DNA of 64,000 nucleotides from UBA8752 sp042095055 (GTDB lineage: Bacteria; Bacteroidota; Bacteroidia; Flavobacteriales_D; Sanyastnellaceae): the NCBI GenBank assembly GCA_042095055.1, contig JBELBZ010000006.1, forward strand, positions 1 to 64,000. Direction: 5' to 3'. Within the stretch, counting starts at the first letter, position 1, and the number at the start of each line of letters is the position of its first letter. This document shows, piece after piece, positions 8,411 through 17,197 of this stretch. The notes under the pieces are model-generated. The model saw only the letters and a program-made list of their open reading frames with translations. It did no database searches and was not told the DNA's origin. Made by a program: the position numbers and the translations under genes.

Positions 8411-9661
8411 TCAGGTATAGATCACACCCGCAGCCACCGTCAGGCGGTTGCCCGGATCCACGAGAATAAAGGAACCCGTTGCGCGGTTGCGCCGGTAGTC
8501 GTCCACCAGAATGGGAGCCGCTGTGCGGATTCTGACCCGGGCGATGTCGTTCATCGCGATGTCCAAGTCGTCCTCCATGCGGTGAAGGGTATTGATGTCG
8601 AGCTTGTAGACCACCTCCTTCACGACGGCTTTGACCTCACGCGAGGTGTGGTGCAACTCAAAGCGGGTACCGGGGCGCATGGGCCGCTCGCCGAGCCAGC
8701 AGATGCGGGCATCGAGGTCTTGGACGGACTCGGGCTGGTTGTTCTCCCGCACGAGCATGTCTCCCCTAGAAAGGTCGATGTCGTCCGCAAGGGTCATGAC
8801 CACGCTTTGCGGCGGAAAGGCCATGTCAACTTGGCGCTCACCGATGGCAATGGACGTGACTTTACTCCCCAATCCACTGGGCAAGGCCACCACTTCGTCG
8901 CCGACTTTGAACACGCCTCCCGAGACGCGGCCCGCGTATCCGCGGAAGTCACGGTGGGCGTCGGTTTGTGGGCGGACCACATACTGGACTGGAAACCGGC
9001 AGTCCTGCAGGTTGCGGTCGGCCGCCACATGGACATGTTCGAGGTGGTGGAGCAACGTAGGACCATCATACCAAGGGGTATTCTCGGACCGGTCTACCAC
9101 GTTGTCACCTTGCAAGGCACTGATGGGAATGAACCGAATGTCCGGGATGTCCAGACGGCTCGAAAAGCTCCTAAAGGCTTCCACGATTTCCTCATAGCGC
9201 TCCTCTTTCCATTCCACGAGGTCCATCTTGTTGACGCAGACGACCATGTGCTTGATGCCCAACAGATGGGTGATGAAGCTGTGGCGGTGCGTCTGCTCCA
9301 ATAGGCCAGCGCGGGCATCGATGAGGATGATGGCCAGGTCGGCTGTCGAAGCGCCTGTGACCATGTTGCGCGTGTACTGGATGTGGCCTGGGGCATCGGC
9401 GATGATGAACTTCCGCTTGGGGGTCGCGAAATAGCGGTACGCCACATCGATGGTGATGCCCTGCTCCCGCTCGGCGCGCAGGCCGTCGGTCAGGAGAGAA
9501 AGGTCGGCGCCGTCTGTACCGCGCTGACTGGAGGCCTGCTCGATGGATTCGAGTTGGTCTTCGAAAATGGTCTTGCTGTCATACAGCAAGCGCCCGATCA
9601 ACGTGCTCTTGCCGTCGTCTACACTGCCTGCTGTGATGAACCTAAGGAGTCCCTGTGCCAT
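8411..9661 (-). CDS. cysN: Sulfate adenylyltransferase subunit 1 (CysN)
   Basis: The 416-residue GTPase subunit of ATP sulfurylase, which with CysD makes adenosine 5'-phosphosulfate from sulfate and ATP. GTPase motifs: G1 GSVDDGKSTLIG (residues 12-23), G2 region EREQGITIDVAYRYF, G3 DAPGHIQYT, G4 VNKMDLVEW, followed by two beta-barrel domains as in EF-Tu-like proteins. The ATG at 9659-9661 (MAQGLLRF) is chosen because the in-frame extension upstream overlaps cysD and looks non-coding. There is no fused CysC kinase domain at the C-terminus; a separate cysC gene is present in the same operon. Gap to cysD is 34 bases. Confidence 0.96.
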   Translation of the reverse strand: MAQGLLRFITAGSVDDGKSTLIGRLLYDSKTIFEDQLESIEQASSQRGTDGADLSLLTDGLRAEREQGITIDVAYRYFATPKRKFIIADAPGHIQYTRNMVTGASTADLAIILIDARAGLLEQTHRHSFITHLLGIKHMVVCVNKMDLVEWKEERYEEIVEAFRSFSSRLDIPDIRFIPISALQGDNVVDRSENTPWYDGPTLLHHLEHVHVAADRNLQDCRFPVQYVVRPQTDAHRDFRGYAGRVSGGVFKVGDEVVALPSGLGSKVTSIAIGERQVDMAFPPQSVVMTLADDIDLSRGDMLVRENNQPESVQDLDARICWLGERPMRPGTRFELHHTSREVKAVVKEVVYKLDINTLHRMEDDLDIAMNDIARVRIRTAAPILVDDYRRNRATGSFILVDPGNRLTVAAGVIYT

Positions 9662-9695
9662 GATTTCTTGCTGCTCTTTTCCTTGATTCCAATGG

Positions 9696-10604
9696 TCAGA
9701 AGTACCCTTCTTTCTTGCGGTCTTCCATGGCGCTTTGGCTGCGCTTATCGTCCATGCGGCCGCCGCGTTCCGTTTTGCGGGCTGCGGCCACCTCGGAAAT
9801 GATTTTCTCGAGATCGTCGGCATCGCTTTCCACCGCTCCTGTGATGGTTAAATCCCCGAGGGTCCGGAACCGAACCTGCATCGTTTCTGGCTTTTCATCG
9901 GGCCGCAGGTTGAGGTAATCGCTGTTGGCCAAAATCTGACCATCCCGCTTGATCACTTCACGCTGGTGCGCAAAGTAGAGGCTCGGAATGGCGATGTTTT
10001 CGCGGAGGATGTAGTTCCAAATGTCCAGCTCGGTCCAGTTGTTCAGTGGAAACACGCGAAAGTGCTCTCCCGGCTGGTGCTTGCCGTTGTACAAGTCCCA
10101 GAGCTCAGGGCGCTGGTTCTTGGGGTCCCACTGACTGAAGTCGTCACGGTGGCTAAAGAAACGCTCTTTGGCCCGGGCCTTTTCTTCGTCCCGCCGCGCT
10201 CCGCCGAGACAAGCATCGAATTGATGGGCCTCAATCGTGGAGATGAGGGTTGGAGTTTGGATGCGGTTCCGCGAGGCATTGAACCCCTTTTCCTCGGTCA
10301 CCTCCCCTTTGTCAATGAGGTCTTGGACACTGCCTACAATCAACTGCACCCCCAGCTCCTTGACCAGATCATCGCGAAACTGAATGGTCTCCGGGAAGTT
10401 GTGGCCAGTATCAATGTGCACCAGCGGCATCGGGATGCGGGCAGGCGCAAAAGCCTTGCGGGCCAAATGCGTCACACATATGCTGTCCTTGCCTCCGCTA
10501 AACAAAATGGCGGGACGGTCGAACTGTGCCGCCACCTCACGCAAAACATACATCCCCTCAGCTTCCAGCTCGTCGAGGTGACTCAGGTTGTATTCGCTGC
10601 TCAT
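9696..10604 (-). CDS. cysD: Sulfate adenylyltransferase subunit 2 (CysD)
   Basis: The 302-residue catalytic subunit of ATP sulfurylase, a PAPS-reductase-fold enzyme. The PP-loop SGGKDS occurs in AILFSGGKDSICVTHLARKAF (about residues 33-53), followed by HIDTGHNFPE and the conserved GGARRDEEKARAKERFFS. The C-terminal part has the typical RFRTLGDLTITGAVES and a GGRMDDKRSQSAMEDRKKEGYF ending. The start codon ATG (10602-10604) overlaps the stop of the upstream DUF2061 gene by four bases (ATGA), indicating translational coupling within the cys operon. Confidence 0.97.
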   Translation of the reverse strand: MSSEYNLSHLDELEAEGMYVLREVAAQFDRPAILFSGGKDSICVTHLARKAFAPARIPMPLVHIDTGHNFPETIQFRDDLVKELGVQLIVGSVQDLIDKGEVTEEKGFNASRNRIQTPTLISTIEAHQFDACLGGARRDEEKARAKERFFSHRDDFSQWDPKNQRPELWDLYNGKHQPGEHFRVFPLNNWTELDIWNYILRENIAIPSLYFAHQREVIKRDGQILANSDYLNLRPDEKPETMQVRFRTLGDLTITGAVESDADDLEKIISEVAAARKTERGGRMDDKRSQSAMEDRKKEGYF

Positions 10605-10822
10605 TTTTTCTCTTGTCTTCCAATGCTTCCATAACGGAACCACGCCCGTTCGTGGAAATAATACAGCACCATTTTCAGGATGCTTTCCATGACCATGATG
10701 CCGCTGGCCGCCTTGACATCCCCGAACACCACATAGACAAACATGAAGGTGGTGGCAGAGGCGATCACACGCCACGTGAGCGTTTTGGCGATGTGCCGTT
10801 TGCGTGAAATCTTTTCGTCCAT
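10601..10822 (-). CDS. DUF2061 small membrane protein in the cys operon
   Basis: A 73-residue protein with two hydrophobic segments (about residues 18-36 and 39-54) and the DUF2061 pattern KTLTWRVIASATTFMFVYVVFGD...ILKMVLYYFHERAW. It lies between cysC (two bases away) and cysD (four-base overlap), so it is certainly part of the operon. DUF2061 proteins are repeatedly found beside sulfate activation genes in marine bacteria, but their biochemical role is not established. A membrane scaffold or a sulfate-related accessory role is inference. Confidence 0.9.
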   Translation of the reverse strand: MDEKISRKRHIAKTLTWRVIASATTFMFVYVVFGDVKAASGIMVMESILKMVLYYFHERAWFRYGSIGRQEKK

Positions 10823-10824
10823 GA

Positions 10825-11283
10825 TCAGTTCAATCCGGCATAATCACGAACGGCCACAACCGCTTCTTCCACCGTGATGTCTGTGGTGTCCAAATCTAAA
10901 TAGTCCGCCTCCGGGATGCCGTATTCATCAGAATGAAAGTGCTCCCTTCCCCGGGGCTCGGTGGTGTGGACGTACACTTCTTTGACATGGGCGCGCGCCT
11001 TGAATTCTTCGCGCAGCCAAAGGAAAGGCGCCACTACAGCCACGATTGAAATCTTGCCTTGGCGGCTGAGGTACAATGCGATGTCCTGGGCACGGCGAAT
11101 GTTGGCCTCTCTGCCCGCTGGACTATAGTCTGCATTGGAGGTCAATGCCCTCAGGTCATCCCCATCCACAAGAAAGACATCATGCCCCCCCGCTTTCAGG
11201 TCCCCCAGCAAAGCCCGACCCACCGTGGATTTCCCGGCGCCAGGCTGTCCTGTGATCCAAACGATGGGCTGCCCTTCGGTCAT
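10825..11283 (-). CDS. cysC: Adenylylsulfate kinase (CysC)
   Basis: A 152-residue APS kinase, forming PAPS from APS and ATP. It starts almost directly at the P-loop (ITGQPGAGKST, residues 10-20), then has DGDDLRAL, NIRRAQDIALYLSRQG, SIVAVVAPF and a C-terminal LDLDTTDITVEEAV strand. It is shorter than the roughly 200-residue enterobacterial enzyme because it lacks the N-terminal extension, but all core motifs are present. First gene of the operon cysC-DUF2061-cysD-cysN. No cysH or sulfite reductase gene follows within the window, so the fate of the PAPS (assimilation or sulfation) cannot be read here. Upstream lies a structured gap of 277 bases. Confidence 0.93.
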   Translation of the reverse strand: MTEGQPIVWITGQPGAGKSTVGRALLGDLKAGGHDVFLVDGDDLRALTSNADYSPAGREANIRRAQDIALYLSRQGKISIVAVVAPFLWLREEFKARAHVKEVYVHTTEPRGREHFHSDEYGIPEADYLDLDTTDITVEEAVVAVRDYAGLN

Positions 11284-11560
11284 TCTCGTAAATATAAAAC
11301 TGCAAAAGCGTATAAAACCGCACGAGCGCCTGTAATTTCTAATCGTTCAGTCAAAATATTTTCACTTCCAACTTCCTCATAATCAATACTCTGTGTTTTT
11401 TCTTTCAAAAAAACTGCAGGTTTTGTAACCCTAAAGGAGGGACCTCAGTAAAGGGTAATGGTTTTGGTTACAGCCGCTCCCGCAAGGGAACAGGCGATTT
11501 GGTGAAACGAAGGGGCTCTCGAACGCGAGGGCCCTTTCTCATTTTAGGCACTTTTTGCCT
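11284..11560 (-). other. Structured intergenic region upstream of cysC
   Basis: No coding sequence is visible in these 277 bases. Read on the minus strand (towards cysC) there are, in order: a small hairpin AGGCA/TGCCT right after the DUF983 stop (11546-11560); a strong GC stem of about 11 pairs around a tetraloop (about 11510-11533), which may end the DUF983 transcript; a TCCC-GCAA-GGGA mini-hairpin (11478-11489); perfect 7-base arms TGTAACC/GGTTACA about 35 bases apart within 11424-11472; and an A/T-rich last 130 bases. This could be a terminator plus a cis-regulatory leader for the sulfate activation operon. I could not match it to a known riboswitch. Confidence 0.45.
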
Positions 11561-11974
11561 CTACTGCTTCGCCTTTGTCCCTTTGAACCTCACAAACAAG
11601 TGGATCCACAGGGAACGGCTCAAGCGCTGGATGAGCGGGAGCAACACCAACAAGGTCACGATGCCACTCACAATCACCGTATCCGGCTGCTCGAACATCC
11701 CTGTGAATTCAATCCACCCCAGAGCGCCAAAGACATACAGGGCGACCAACACCGCTACCCACAGGGCCACCGTCATGGCATAGTTCACGTATGCTGCACC
11801 GAAATAGAAGCCGGGTTCGCGTTGGAAATTTTCACCACACACTGGACAAGCGGCGTGCATGGCGTTGATGGTACGGGGCAAGTATGGGTTGGAGACCTTG
11901 AACATGCGCGCTTGCCGACATGCCGGACACCGGTTCCCCAATATGCTGGCCAAATAGGATCGCGGCGGATTCAT
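11561..11974 (-). CDS. DUF983 membrane protein with zinc-ribbon-like N-terminus
   Basis: A 137-residue protein of the DUF983 type. The N-terminal part carries two CPxC motifs (RCPACRQ near residue 15 and CPVCGENF near residue 44) suggesting a metal-binding ribbon, followed by two membrane segments (about residues 63-88 and 98-115) and a basic C-terminus. Function unknown; in other bacteria such genes are often near respiratory or lipid export genes. It follows the ABC exporter gene on the same strand after 42 bases. Confidence 0.88.
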   Translation of the reverse strand: MNPPRSYLASILGNRCPACRQARMFKVSNPYLPRTINAMHAACPVCGENFQREPGFYFGAAYVNYAMTVALWVAVLVALYVFGALGWIEFTGMFEQPDTVIVSGIVTLLVLLPLIQRLSRSLWIHLFVRFKGTKAKQ

Positions 11975-12016
11975 GGTGTCAAATTACCCCCGTTGGCCGC
12001 ACATCAACACCCATGC

Positions 12017-13828
12017 TCAACCCTCGAGTTGCTGCAAGGCCACCATGCCGTGGTACACCCCTCCCGCAGCCATCAATTGCTCGTGGCTGCCCGACTCCGC
12101 AATGCCACCGCGGTCCATCACGATGATGCGGTCAGCGTGCCGCACTGTGGAGAGCCGGTGGGCAATCACAACGGCTGTGCGCCCTTGCATGACGCGTTCG
12201 ATGGCCGCTTGAACGAGGCGTTCCCCCTCGGCGTCCAATGCGCTGGTGGCTTCATCGAGCATCAAAATCGGCGGATCGTGATAGAGCGCACGCGCAATGG
12301 CGAGCCGTTGCCGCTGACCTCCAGAGAGCCGGCTCCCGCCATCGCCAATGGGCGTATCGAAGCCCTGTGGAAGCTGGTCAATGAATTCCAATGCGTGGGC
12401 GATTTCGGCCACAGATCGGACGCGCTCGGGATCCACATTGGGATCGAACAAGGCGATGTTGGCAGACACAGAATCGTTGAACAACAGGGGATCCTGGGTC
12501 ACGAAGCCCATTTTCCCTCGAACCTCTCCTGTGGAGGCCTCACGGAGGTCCAGACCGTCCATGCGAACGCTGCCTTGCTCTGGATCGTACAAACGCAAGA
12601 GCAACCGGGCCACCGTGGTCTTCCCGCTGCCCGAAGGCCCCACCAACGCCACAGTTTCGCCCTTTTTTATGGACAGGGAAAAGTCGCGAAGGGCAGGCTC
12701 TGTGGCGCCTGCATACCGGAAGGTGATGTCCTCAAAACGCAGTTCATTCTGAAAGTCCACAGCCACCGGTGCGGCAGGTTCTGCCACGGTGATTTCGGCC
12801 TGGAGCACCTCATCGAGGCGGTCGAGTGAAGCCGCCCCCTTTTGGACTTTGAAAAAAGCATCACTGAGCGATCGGGCAGGTGGAATGATCTGGCTGAACA
12901 CCACCAGGTATCCTATGAACAGCTCACCTTCGAGGCCTTCACCCCTCAGCACCAGACGCCCCCCTACCGCAAGCAAAATGGCAATCACCGTCATGGATAC
13001 AAACTCGCTCACAGGTGAACTGAGGTATTCCCGCTTGTAGAGTTTGCGCATCAGGCGGAAATAGCCCTCGTTGTGTTCGGCGAACCGCCCTCTAAATCGA
13101 GGGGCGGCATCAAAAGCTTTGACCACCATCATGGCGCCCAGCGTCTCCTCCAACCGGCTGATCAAATCGCCGAGTCGGGCCTTTCCCCTGCCCGCTGCCC
13201 CCCTCAGGGCTGTGGCGATGCGGGAGATGACAAATCCAGAGACCGGCATAAATACCAATGCAAACAGGGTGAGCTCCCAGCTGATGGCAAACAACGTGAT
13301 CAGGGAGAGCACAATCATGATGGGTGCTTTGAACAACACCTCCAAGGTCCCGATGACACTGAATTCAACCTCCATCAGGTCGTTGGTCATGCGGCTGATC
13401 AAATCCCCTTTGCGCTGTTCGGTGAAATACCCCACAGGCAGCGAGAGAATGCGGTCAAACAGTTGGCTGCGCAGGTCGCGGGCGACCCCCGTTCGAATGG
13501 TGGCCAAACTGTAGAAAGACAAATAGGTAACGGCATTTTTGACCAAGGCCAAAACCGCAATGGCGCCGCACATCGCAAGCAAGGCTTGCTCAGAACCATG
13601 AACGGCCACATACCCGTCCAATGCTGCGGTAACCCGCGCAAAAACTGCAGGGGTATCCGCAGCGGTCTCTGCGGCACCCTCCGTGCGGAACAGTATCCTC
13701 AAAAAAGGCACAATGGCCAAGAAGGTGAACAGCGAAAGGACCGAACCCAGTGCATTGAATGCGATGTTTCCGATGAGGTTGAGCCGGTAACGCAAGACCA
13801 GCCTAAAAAGGTCCTTGAACCTCCTCAT
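12017..13828 (-). CDS. ABC exporter, MsbA/lipid-type, fused permease-ATPase
   Basis: A 603-residue half-transporter. The first roughly 330 residues hold six membrane helices (LVLRYRLNLIGNIAFNALGSV is the first), with the coupling region DLISRMTNDLMEVE. The nucleotide-binding domain has Walker A GPSGSGKTTV (about residue 394), Q-loop FVTQDPLLF, signature LSGGQRQRLAIARAL, Walker B ILMLDEATSALD and H-loop VIAHRLSTV. This layout fits MsbA-like exporters of lipid A core or other lipids across the inner membrane; substrate is not determined by sequence. Its start overlaps the stop of purB by four bases, so the two are translationally coupled. Confidence 0.93.
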   Translation of the reverse strand: MRRFKDLFRLVLRYRLNLIGNIAFNALGSVLSLFTFLAIVPFLRILFRTEGAAETAADTPAVFARVTAALDGYVAVHGSEQALLAMCGAIAVLALVKNAVTYLSFYSLATIRTGVARDLRSQLFDRILSLPVGYFTEQRKGDLISRMTNDLMEVEFSVIGTLEVLFKAPIMIVLSLITLFAISWELTLFALVFMPVSGFVISRIATALRGAAGRGKARLGDLISRLEETLGAMMVVKAFDAAPRFRGRFAEHNEGYFRLMRKLYKREYLSSPVSEFVSMTVIAILLAVGGRLVLRGEGLEGELFIGYLVVFSQIIPPARSLSDAFFKVQKGAASLDRLDEVLQAEITVAEPAAPVAVDFQNELRFEDITFRYAGATEPALRDFSLSIKKGETVALVGPSGSGKTTVARLLLRLYDPEQGSVRMDGLDLREASTGEVRGKMGFVTQDPLLFNDSVSANIALFDPNVDPERVRSVAEIAHALEFIDQLPQGFDTPIGDGGSRLSGGQRQRLAIARALYHDPPILMLDEATSALDAEGERLVQAAIERVMQGRTAVVIAHRLSTVRHADRIIVMDRGGIAESGSHEQLMAAGGVYHGMVALQQLEG

Positions 13829-15180
13829 GCCCCTATCGTACCGGTATAGTTGTGTGGGGTAATGGCGCGCAACTCCATGCGCACTGCATCAGTGACCGGG
13901 AGTCCTGCAATAAAGTCCGCAATGGAGGCCGCGTCGATCCCGGCATTGCCCCGGGTCAGGTCTTTGAGCAACTCGTAGGGCTTCTCTACCCCTTCTCTGC
14001 GCAGAATGGTCTGAATGGCCTCAGCCACAACCGCCCACTGGGACTCGAGATCCGCGTGCAGCTTGGCTTCATTGAGCACGAGCTTTCCCAACCCTTTGCG
14101 CAAGGCGTTGAGCGCCACCAGGCTGTGACCTACGGGAACCCCGACATTGCGCAACACGGTGCTGTCCGTCAAATCGCGCTGCAGCCGGCTGATGGGAAGT
14201 TTTCGGGCCAGATGCCCCAACAAAGCGTTGGCCATGCCCAAGTTGCCCTCGCTGTTTTCGAAGTCGATGGGGTTGACTTTGTGTGGCATGGCAGAGGACC
14301 CCACTTCGCCAGCCACCACCTTTTGCTTGAAATAATCCAAGCTGATGTAGTGCCAAGCGTCGCGGTCCAAATCGATCAGGATGGTGTGGATGCGCTGCAA
14401 TGCGTCGCACCACGCCGCGAGGTAATCGTAATGCTCGATCTGCGTGGTCGGATGGCTGCGGTGCAGTCCGAGCTCGTCCTGCACGAACTGTTCTGCAAAG
14501 GCGTGCCAGTCGACCTCCGGATAAGCCACGTGGTGGGCGTTGAATCCGCCCGTAGCGCCACCGAATTTGGCAGCAAAAGGCACGGCCTCGAATTGGGCGA
14601 CCGCGTGATCCAAGCGCTCCACAAAGACCGACAGCTCCTTTCCCAAGGTCACGGGGCTCGCAGGCTGTCCGTGGGTGCGGGCCAACATGGGGACCGTGGC
14701 CCATTGCTCAGCCAGCCGCGCGAGGTCATCGCGCACAGCCTGCAAGGCAGGCAACAATACGTCTGCCGTGGCCTCTGCCATGGAGAGCGGGATGGCGGTG
14801 TTGTTGACATCCTGAGAAGTCAAGCCGAAATGCACAAACTCCGAACGCCCCTCAAGTCCCAAAGGGGCGAGGCGCTCCTTGATGTAGTACTCTACAGCCT
14901 TGACGTCATGGTTGGTGGTCTTTTCGATGCCCTTCACCTCCATGGCTCCTGCGGTATCGAAACCCACATAAATCGCACGCAGCCCTTCCACCTGATCGGC
15001 CGACAACTCCGGAAGCTGGGGCAGCCCCAAGCCATGCAAGGCGATGAAGTACTCGATCTCCACGCGGATGCGGTATTGAATGAGGCCAGCCTCAGAGAAA
15101 TAAGCGGCCAGAGGCTCGGTATGACGGCGGTAACGGCCATCGATCGGACTGATGGCGTTGAGGGCTGCATTTTCGGACAT
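13825..15180 (-). CDS. purB: Adenylosuccinate lyase
   Basis: A 451-residue enzyme of the fumarase/aspartase superfamily, cleaving adenylosuccinate to AMP and fumarate and SAICAR to AICAR in purine synthesis. Visible hallmarks: ISPIDGRYRRHTEPLAAYFSEAGLI split at the N-terminus, FVHFGLTSQDVNNTAIPL, RTHGQPASPVT, and the catalytic flexible loop GSSAMPHKVNPIDFENSEGN. Its length and the E. coli-like N-terminus indicate the short bacterial type. Divergent from an MBL-fold hydrolase gene 64 bases away; a TAATTTCG box on the minus strand at 15202-15209 is a possible -7 element. Confidence 0.97.
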   Translation of the reverse strand: MSENAALNAISPIDGRYRRHTEPLAAYFSEAGLIQYRIRVEIEYFIALHGLGLPQLPELSADQVEGLRAIYVGFDTAGAMEVKGIEKTTNHDVKAVEYYIKERLAPLGLEGRSEFVHFGLTSQDVNNTAIPLSMAEATADVLLPALQAVRDDLARLAEQWATVPMLARTHGQPASPVTLGKELSVFVERLDHAVAQFEAVPFAAKFGGATGGFNAHHVAYPEVDWHAFAEQFVQDELGLHRSHPTTQIEHYDYLAAWCDALQRIHTILIDLDRDAWHYISLDYFKQKVVAGEVGSSAMPHKVNPIDFENSEGNLGMANALLGHLARKLPISRLQRDLTDSTVLRNVGVPVGHSLVALNALRKGLGKLVLNEAKLHADLESQWAVVAEAIQTILRREGVEKPYELLKDLTRGNAGIDAASIADFIAGLPVTDAVRMELRAITPHNYTGTIGA

Positions 15181-15244
15181 CGCGTCGGATGGGTTGAACG
15201 CCGAAATTACAGACTGTAGCGCGGGCGGCGCTTACCTTTCGCAT

Positions 15245-16117
15245 ATGTTGATTCACACCGTTTCGCACGGACTTTTCAAGCTCGATGGCGGCGCCATGTT
15301 CGGAGTGGTTCCCCAACCCTTGTGGTCCAAGTCCCACCCTATCGATGAGCGCAACCGCTGCGACTGGGGTTTGCGCTCCTTGCTCGTTGAAGAAGGAGAC
15401 CGCCTGTTGCTGGTGGATTGCGGCATGGGCGACAAGCAAGACCCGAAGTTTTTTTCCCATTACGCCCCGCAGCCGGAGGACCTGGATGTTCAACTCGCTG
15501 CATTGGGATACCACCGCAACGACATCACAGATGTGTTGTTGACCCACCTGCATTTCGACCACTGTGGAGGGGCCATCCGACGGAGGCCCGGCGATCCACA
15601 GAAATTTGACCCCGCTTTTTCCAACGCCACTTTCTGGAGCACAGAACGCCATTGGAAATGGGCCACCGAACCCAACCCCAGGGAGAAGGCAAGCTTTCTG
15701 AAAGAGAACATCCACCCCATTGAGGCTTCAGGACAATTGAAGTTCATTCCCCGCGCCGAAGGCACCACGGACACCCGTCAGCCCATCCCTGGGTTCCCCG
15801 ACATTGACGTCTTGTTTGTGGATGGACATACCGAAAGCCAAATGCTGCCGCTGCTCAAAAAAGACGGACGCAAGGCCTTGTTTACTGCAGACCTGTTGCC
15901 CGCCACCACCCACATTCCAACCGCTTGGGTCATGGGCTATGACACCCGCCCATTGCTGACGGTCACGGAAAAGGAGCGCATTCTCACCTGCGCAGAGCGG
16001 GAACAATGGACGCTGTTGTTTGAACACGACGCCCACCATGAAGCCGCCACCGTGCACCGCACAGAGAAGGGGGTCCGCCTTCAAAGGGCCGGGCGGCGCA
16101 GCGAATTTGGCTGGTGA
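15245..16117 (+). CDS. MBL-fold metallohydrolase
   Basis: A 290-residue cytoplasmic protein with the metallo-beta-lactamase core: LLVDCGMGDKQ, the zinc motif LTHLHFDHCGG (about residues 99-109), DVLFVDGHTESQM, FTADLLPATTHIP and a C-terminal FEHDAHHEAATV that should supply the last ligand. It resembles the AHL-lactonase/quinoprotein-like MBL group, but no substrate can be assigned; quorum-quenching activity should not be assumed. The ATG at 15245 is chosen over an in-frame upstream extension that overlaps the purB start region. It converges on pyrD with only two bases between the stop codons. Confidence 0.88.
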   Translation: MLIHTVSHGLFKLDGGAMFGVVPQPLWSKSHPIDERNRCDWGLRSLLVEEGDRLLLVDCGMGDKQDPKFFSHYAPQPEDLDVQLAALGYHRNDITDVLLTHLHFDHCGGAIRRRPGDPQKFDPAFSNATFWSTERHWKWATEPNPREKASFLKENIHPIEASGQLKFIPRAEGTTDTRQPIPGFPDIDVLFVDGHTESQMLPLLKKDGRKALFTADLLPATTHIPTAWVMGYDTRPLLTVTEKERILTCAEREQWTLLFEHDAHHEAATVHRTEKGVRLQRAGRRSEFGW

Positions 16118-16119
16118 CC

Positions 16120-17172
16120 TCAGGAACGAAGCCCCGCAAGGCAGGCCTTTACAATGCCCGGTCCTGTGTAAATCATTCCGCTGTATACCTGCACCAAGTC
16201 GGCACCTGCGCTGATCTTTTCCTGGGCAGAGGGGCCGTCTTCCACGCCACCCACGCCGATGATGGCAAAGTCCCCCCGTTGGCGCAAGTAACGCACAACC
16301 TCCGTGCTCCGCTTGCGAACGGGAGCCCCGCTCAATCCACCAGCACCGATGGCCTCGACCTGATCTTCAGGCATTTTGAGCCCCTCGCGTGAAACCGTCG
16401 TGTTGGTGGCGATCACCCCTTCGATGCCCGTGTCGGCAACCAACCCCACAATGTCGTCGAGCTGGGCGTCGCTCAAGTCCGGAGCAATTTTCAAGAAAAC
16501 CGGCCGCTGGATGGCTTGGGCCTTGTTGTAATCCTGTAACCGGTTCAACAATGCGGTCAGTGGAGCCCGTTCCTGCAGTTCGCGAAGGCCCGGGGTATTG
16601 GGAGAACTCACATTGACAGCGAAGTAATCCACGTGCGGATGCAATCCCTTGAAGCAGGTGAGGTAATCCTCCGATGCCTGCTCGTTGGGGGTGACCTTGT
16701 TGCGGCCGATGTTGCCCCCGACAATCAAGCCCGGAGGCCTGTCCTTTAGCCGGCCGATGAGTTCCTCAAGCCCTCCATTGTTGAAGCCCATCCGGTTGAT
16801 CAAGCCACGGTCTTCCTTGAGGCGGAAAAGCCGAGGTTTAGGATTGCCAGGCTGCGCCTTGGGGGTAATGGTGCCTACCTCAACAAAGGCAAAACCCATG
16901 GTGGACAGCTCAGACAACCACCTTCCGTCTTTGTCGAACCCTGCCGCCAAACCTATGCGATGCGGGAACTTCAATCCAGCCACTTCGACCGCGTCTTCTG
17001 GAACAACCGCTGCCCGCAAGGAACGATTGAGCGCGCTCTTGACCCCTGGCATTTTCAACCCGAATCCAAACAAACCCATGGTGCGGTAATGGGCACGTTC
17101 GGGGTCCATGACAAAAGCAATGGGCCGCAAAAAACGCCGGTAAATCAAGTCTCCGAAGGATGCAACGTTCAT
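16120..17172 (-). CDS. pyrD: Dihydroorotate dehydrogenase (quinone), class 2
   Basis: A 350-residue flavoenzyme oxidising dihydroorotate to orotate with membrane quinone. Class 2 features: N-terminal helix (MNVASFGDLIYRRFLRPIAF), PHRIGLAAGFDKDG, FVEVGTITPKAQPGNPKPRLFRL, the serine base in NVSSPNTPGLRELQ, TNTTVSREGL, GGLSGAPVRKRSTEVV and GVGGVEDGPSAQEKISAGADLVQVY. The ATG at 17170-17172 is preferred over a longer in-frame start at 17211 because it leads straight into the class 2 N-terminal helix. The other pyrimidine gene in the window is pyrF, 42 kb away. Confidence 0.97.
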   Translation of the reverse strand: MNVASFGDLIYRRFLRPIAFVMDPERAHYRTMGLFGFGLKMPGVKSALNRSLRAAVVPEDAVEVAGLKFPHRIGLAAGFDKDGRWLSELSTMGFAFVEVGTITPKAQPGNPKPRLFRLKEDRGLINRMGFNNGGLEELIGRLKDRPPGLIVGGNIGRNKVTPNEQASEDYLTCFKGLHPHVDYFAVNVSSPNTPGLRELQERAPLTALLNRLQDYNKAQAIQRPVFLKIAPDLSDAQLDDIVGLVADTGIEGVIATNTTVSREGLKMPEDQVEAIGAGGLSGAPVRKRSTEVVRYLRQRGDFAIIGVGGVEDGPSAQEKISAGADLVQVYSGMIYTGPGIVKACLAGLRS

Positions 17173-17197
17173 GAAAAGCAAAGATGTTAATAAACAT

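Noticed and set aside
13852..15219. 455-codon plus-strand frame opposite purB (also 11555-12829 opposite the ABC exporter)
   Set aside because: Antisense to clear genes, low-complexity translation; treated as a shadow.
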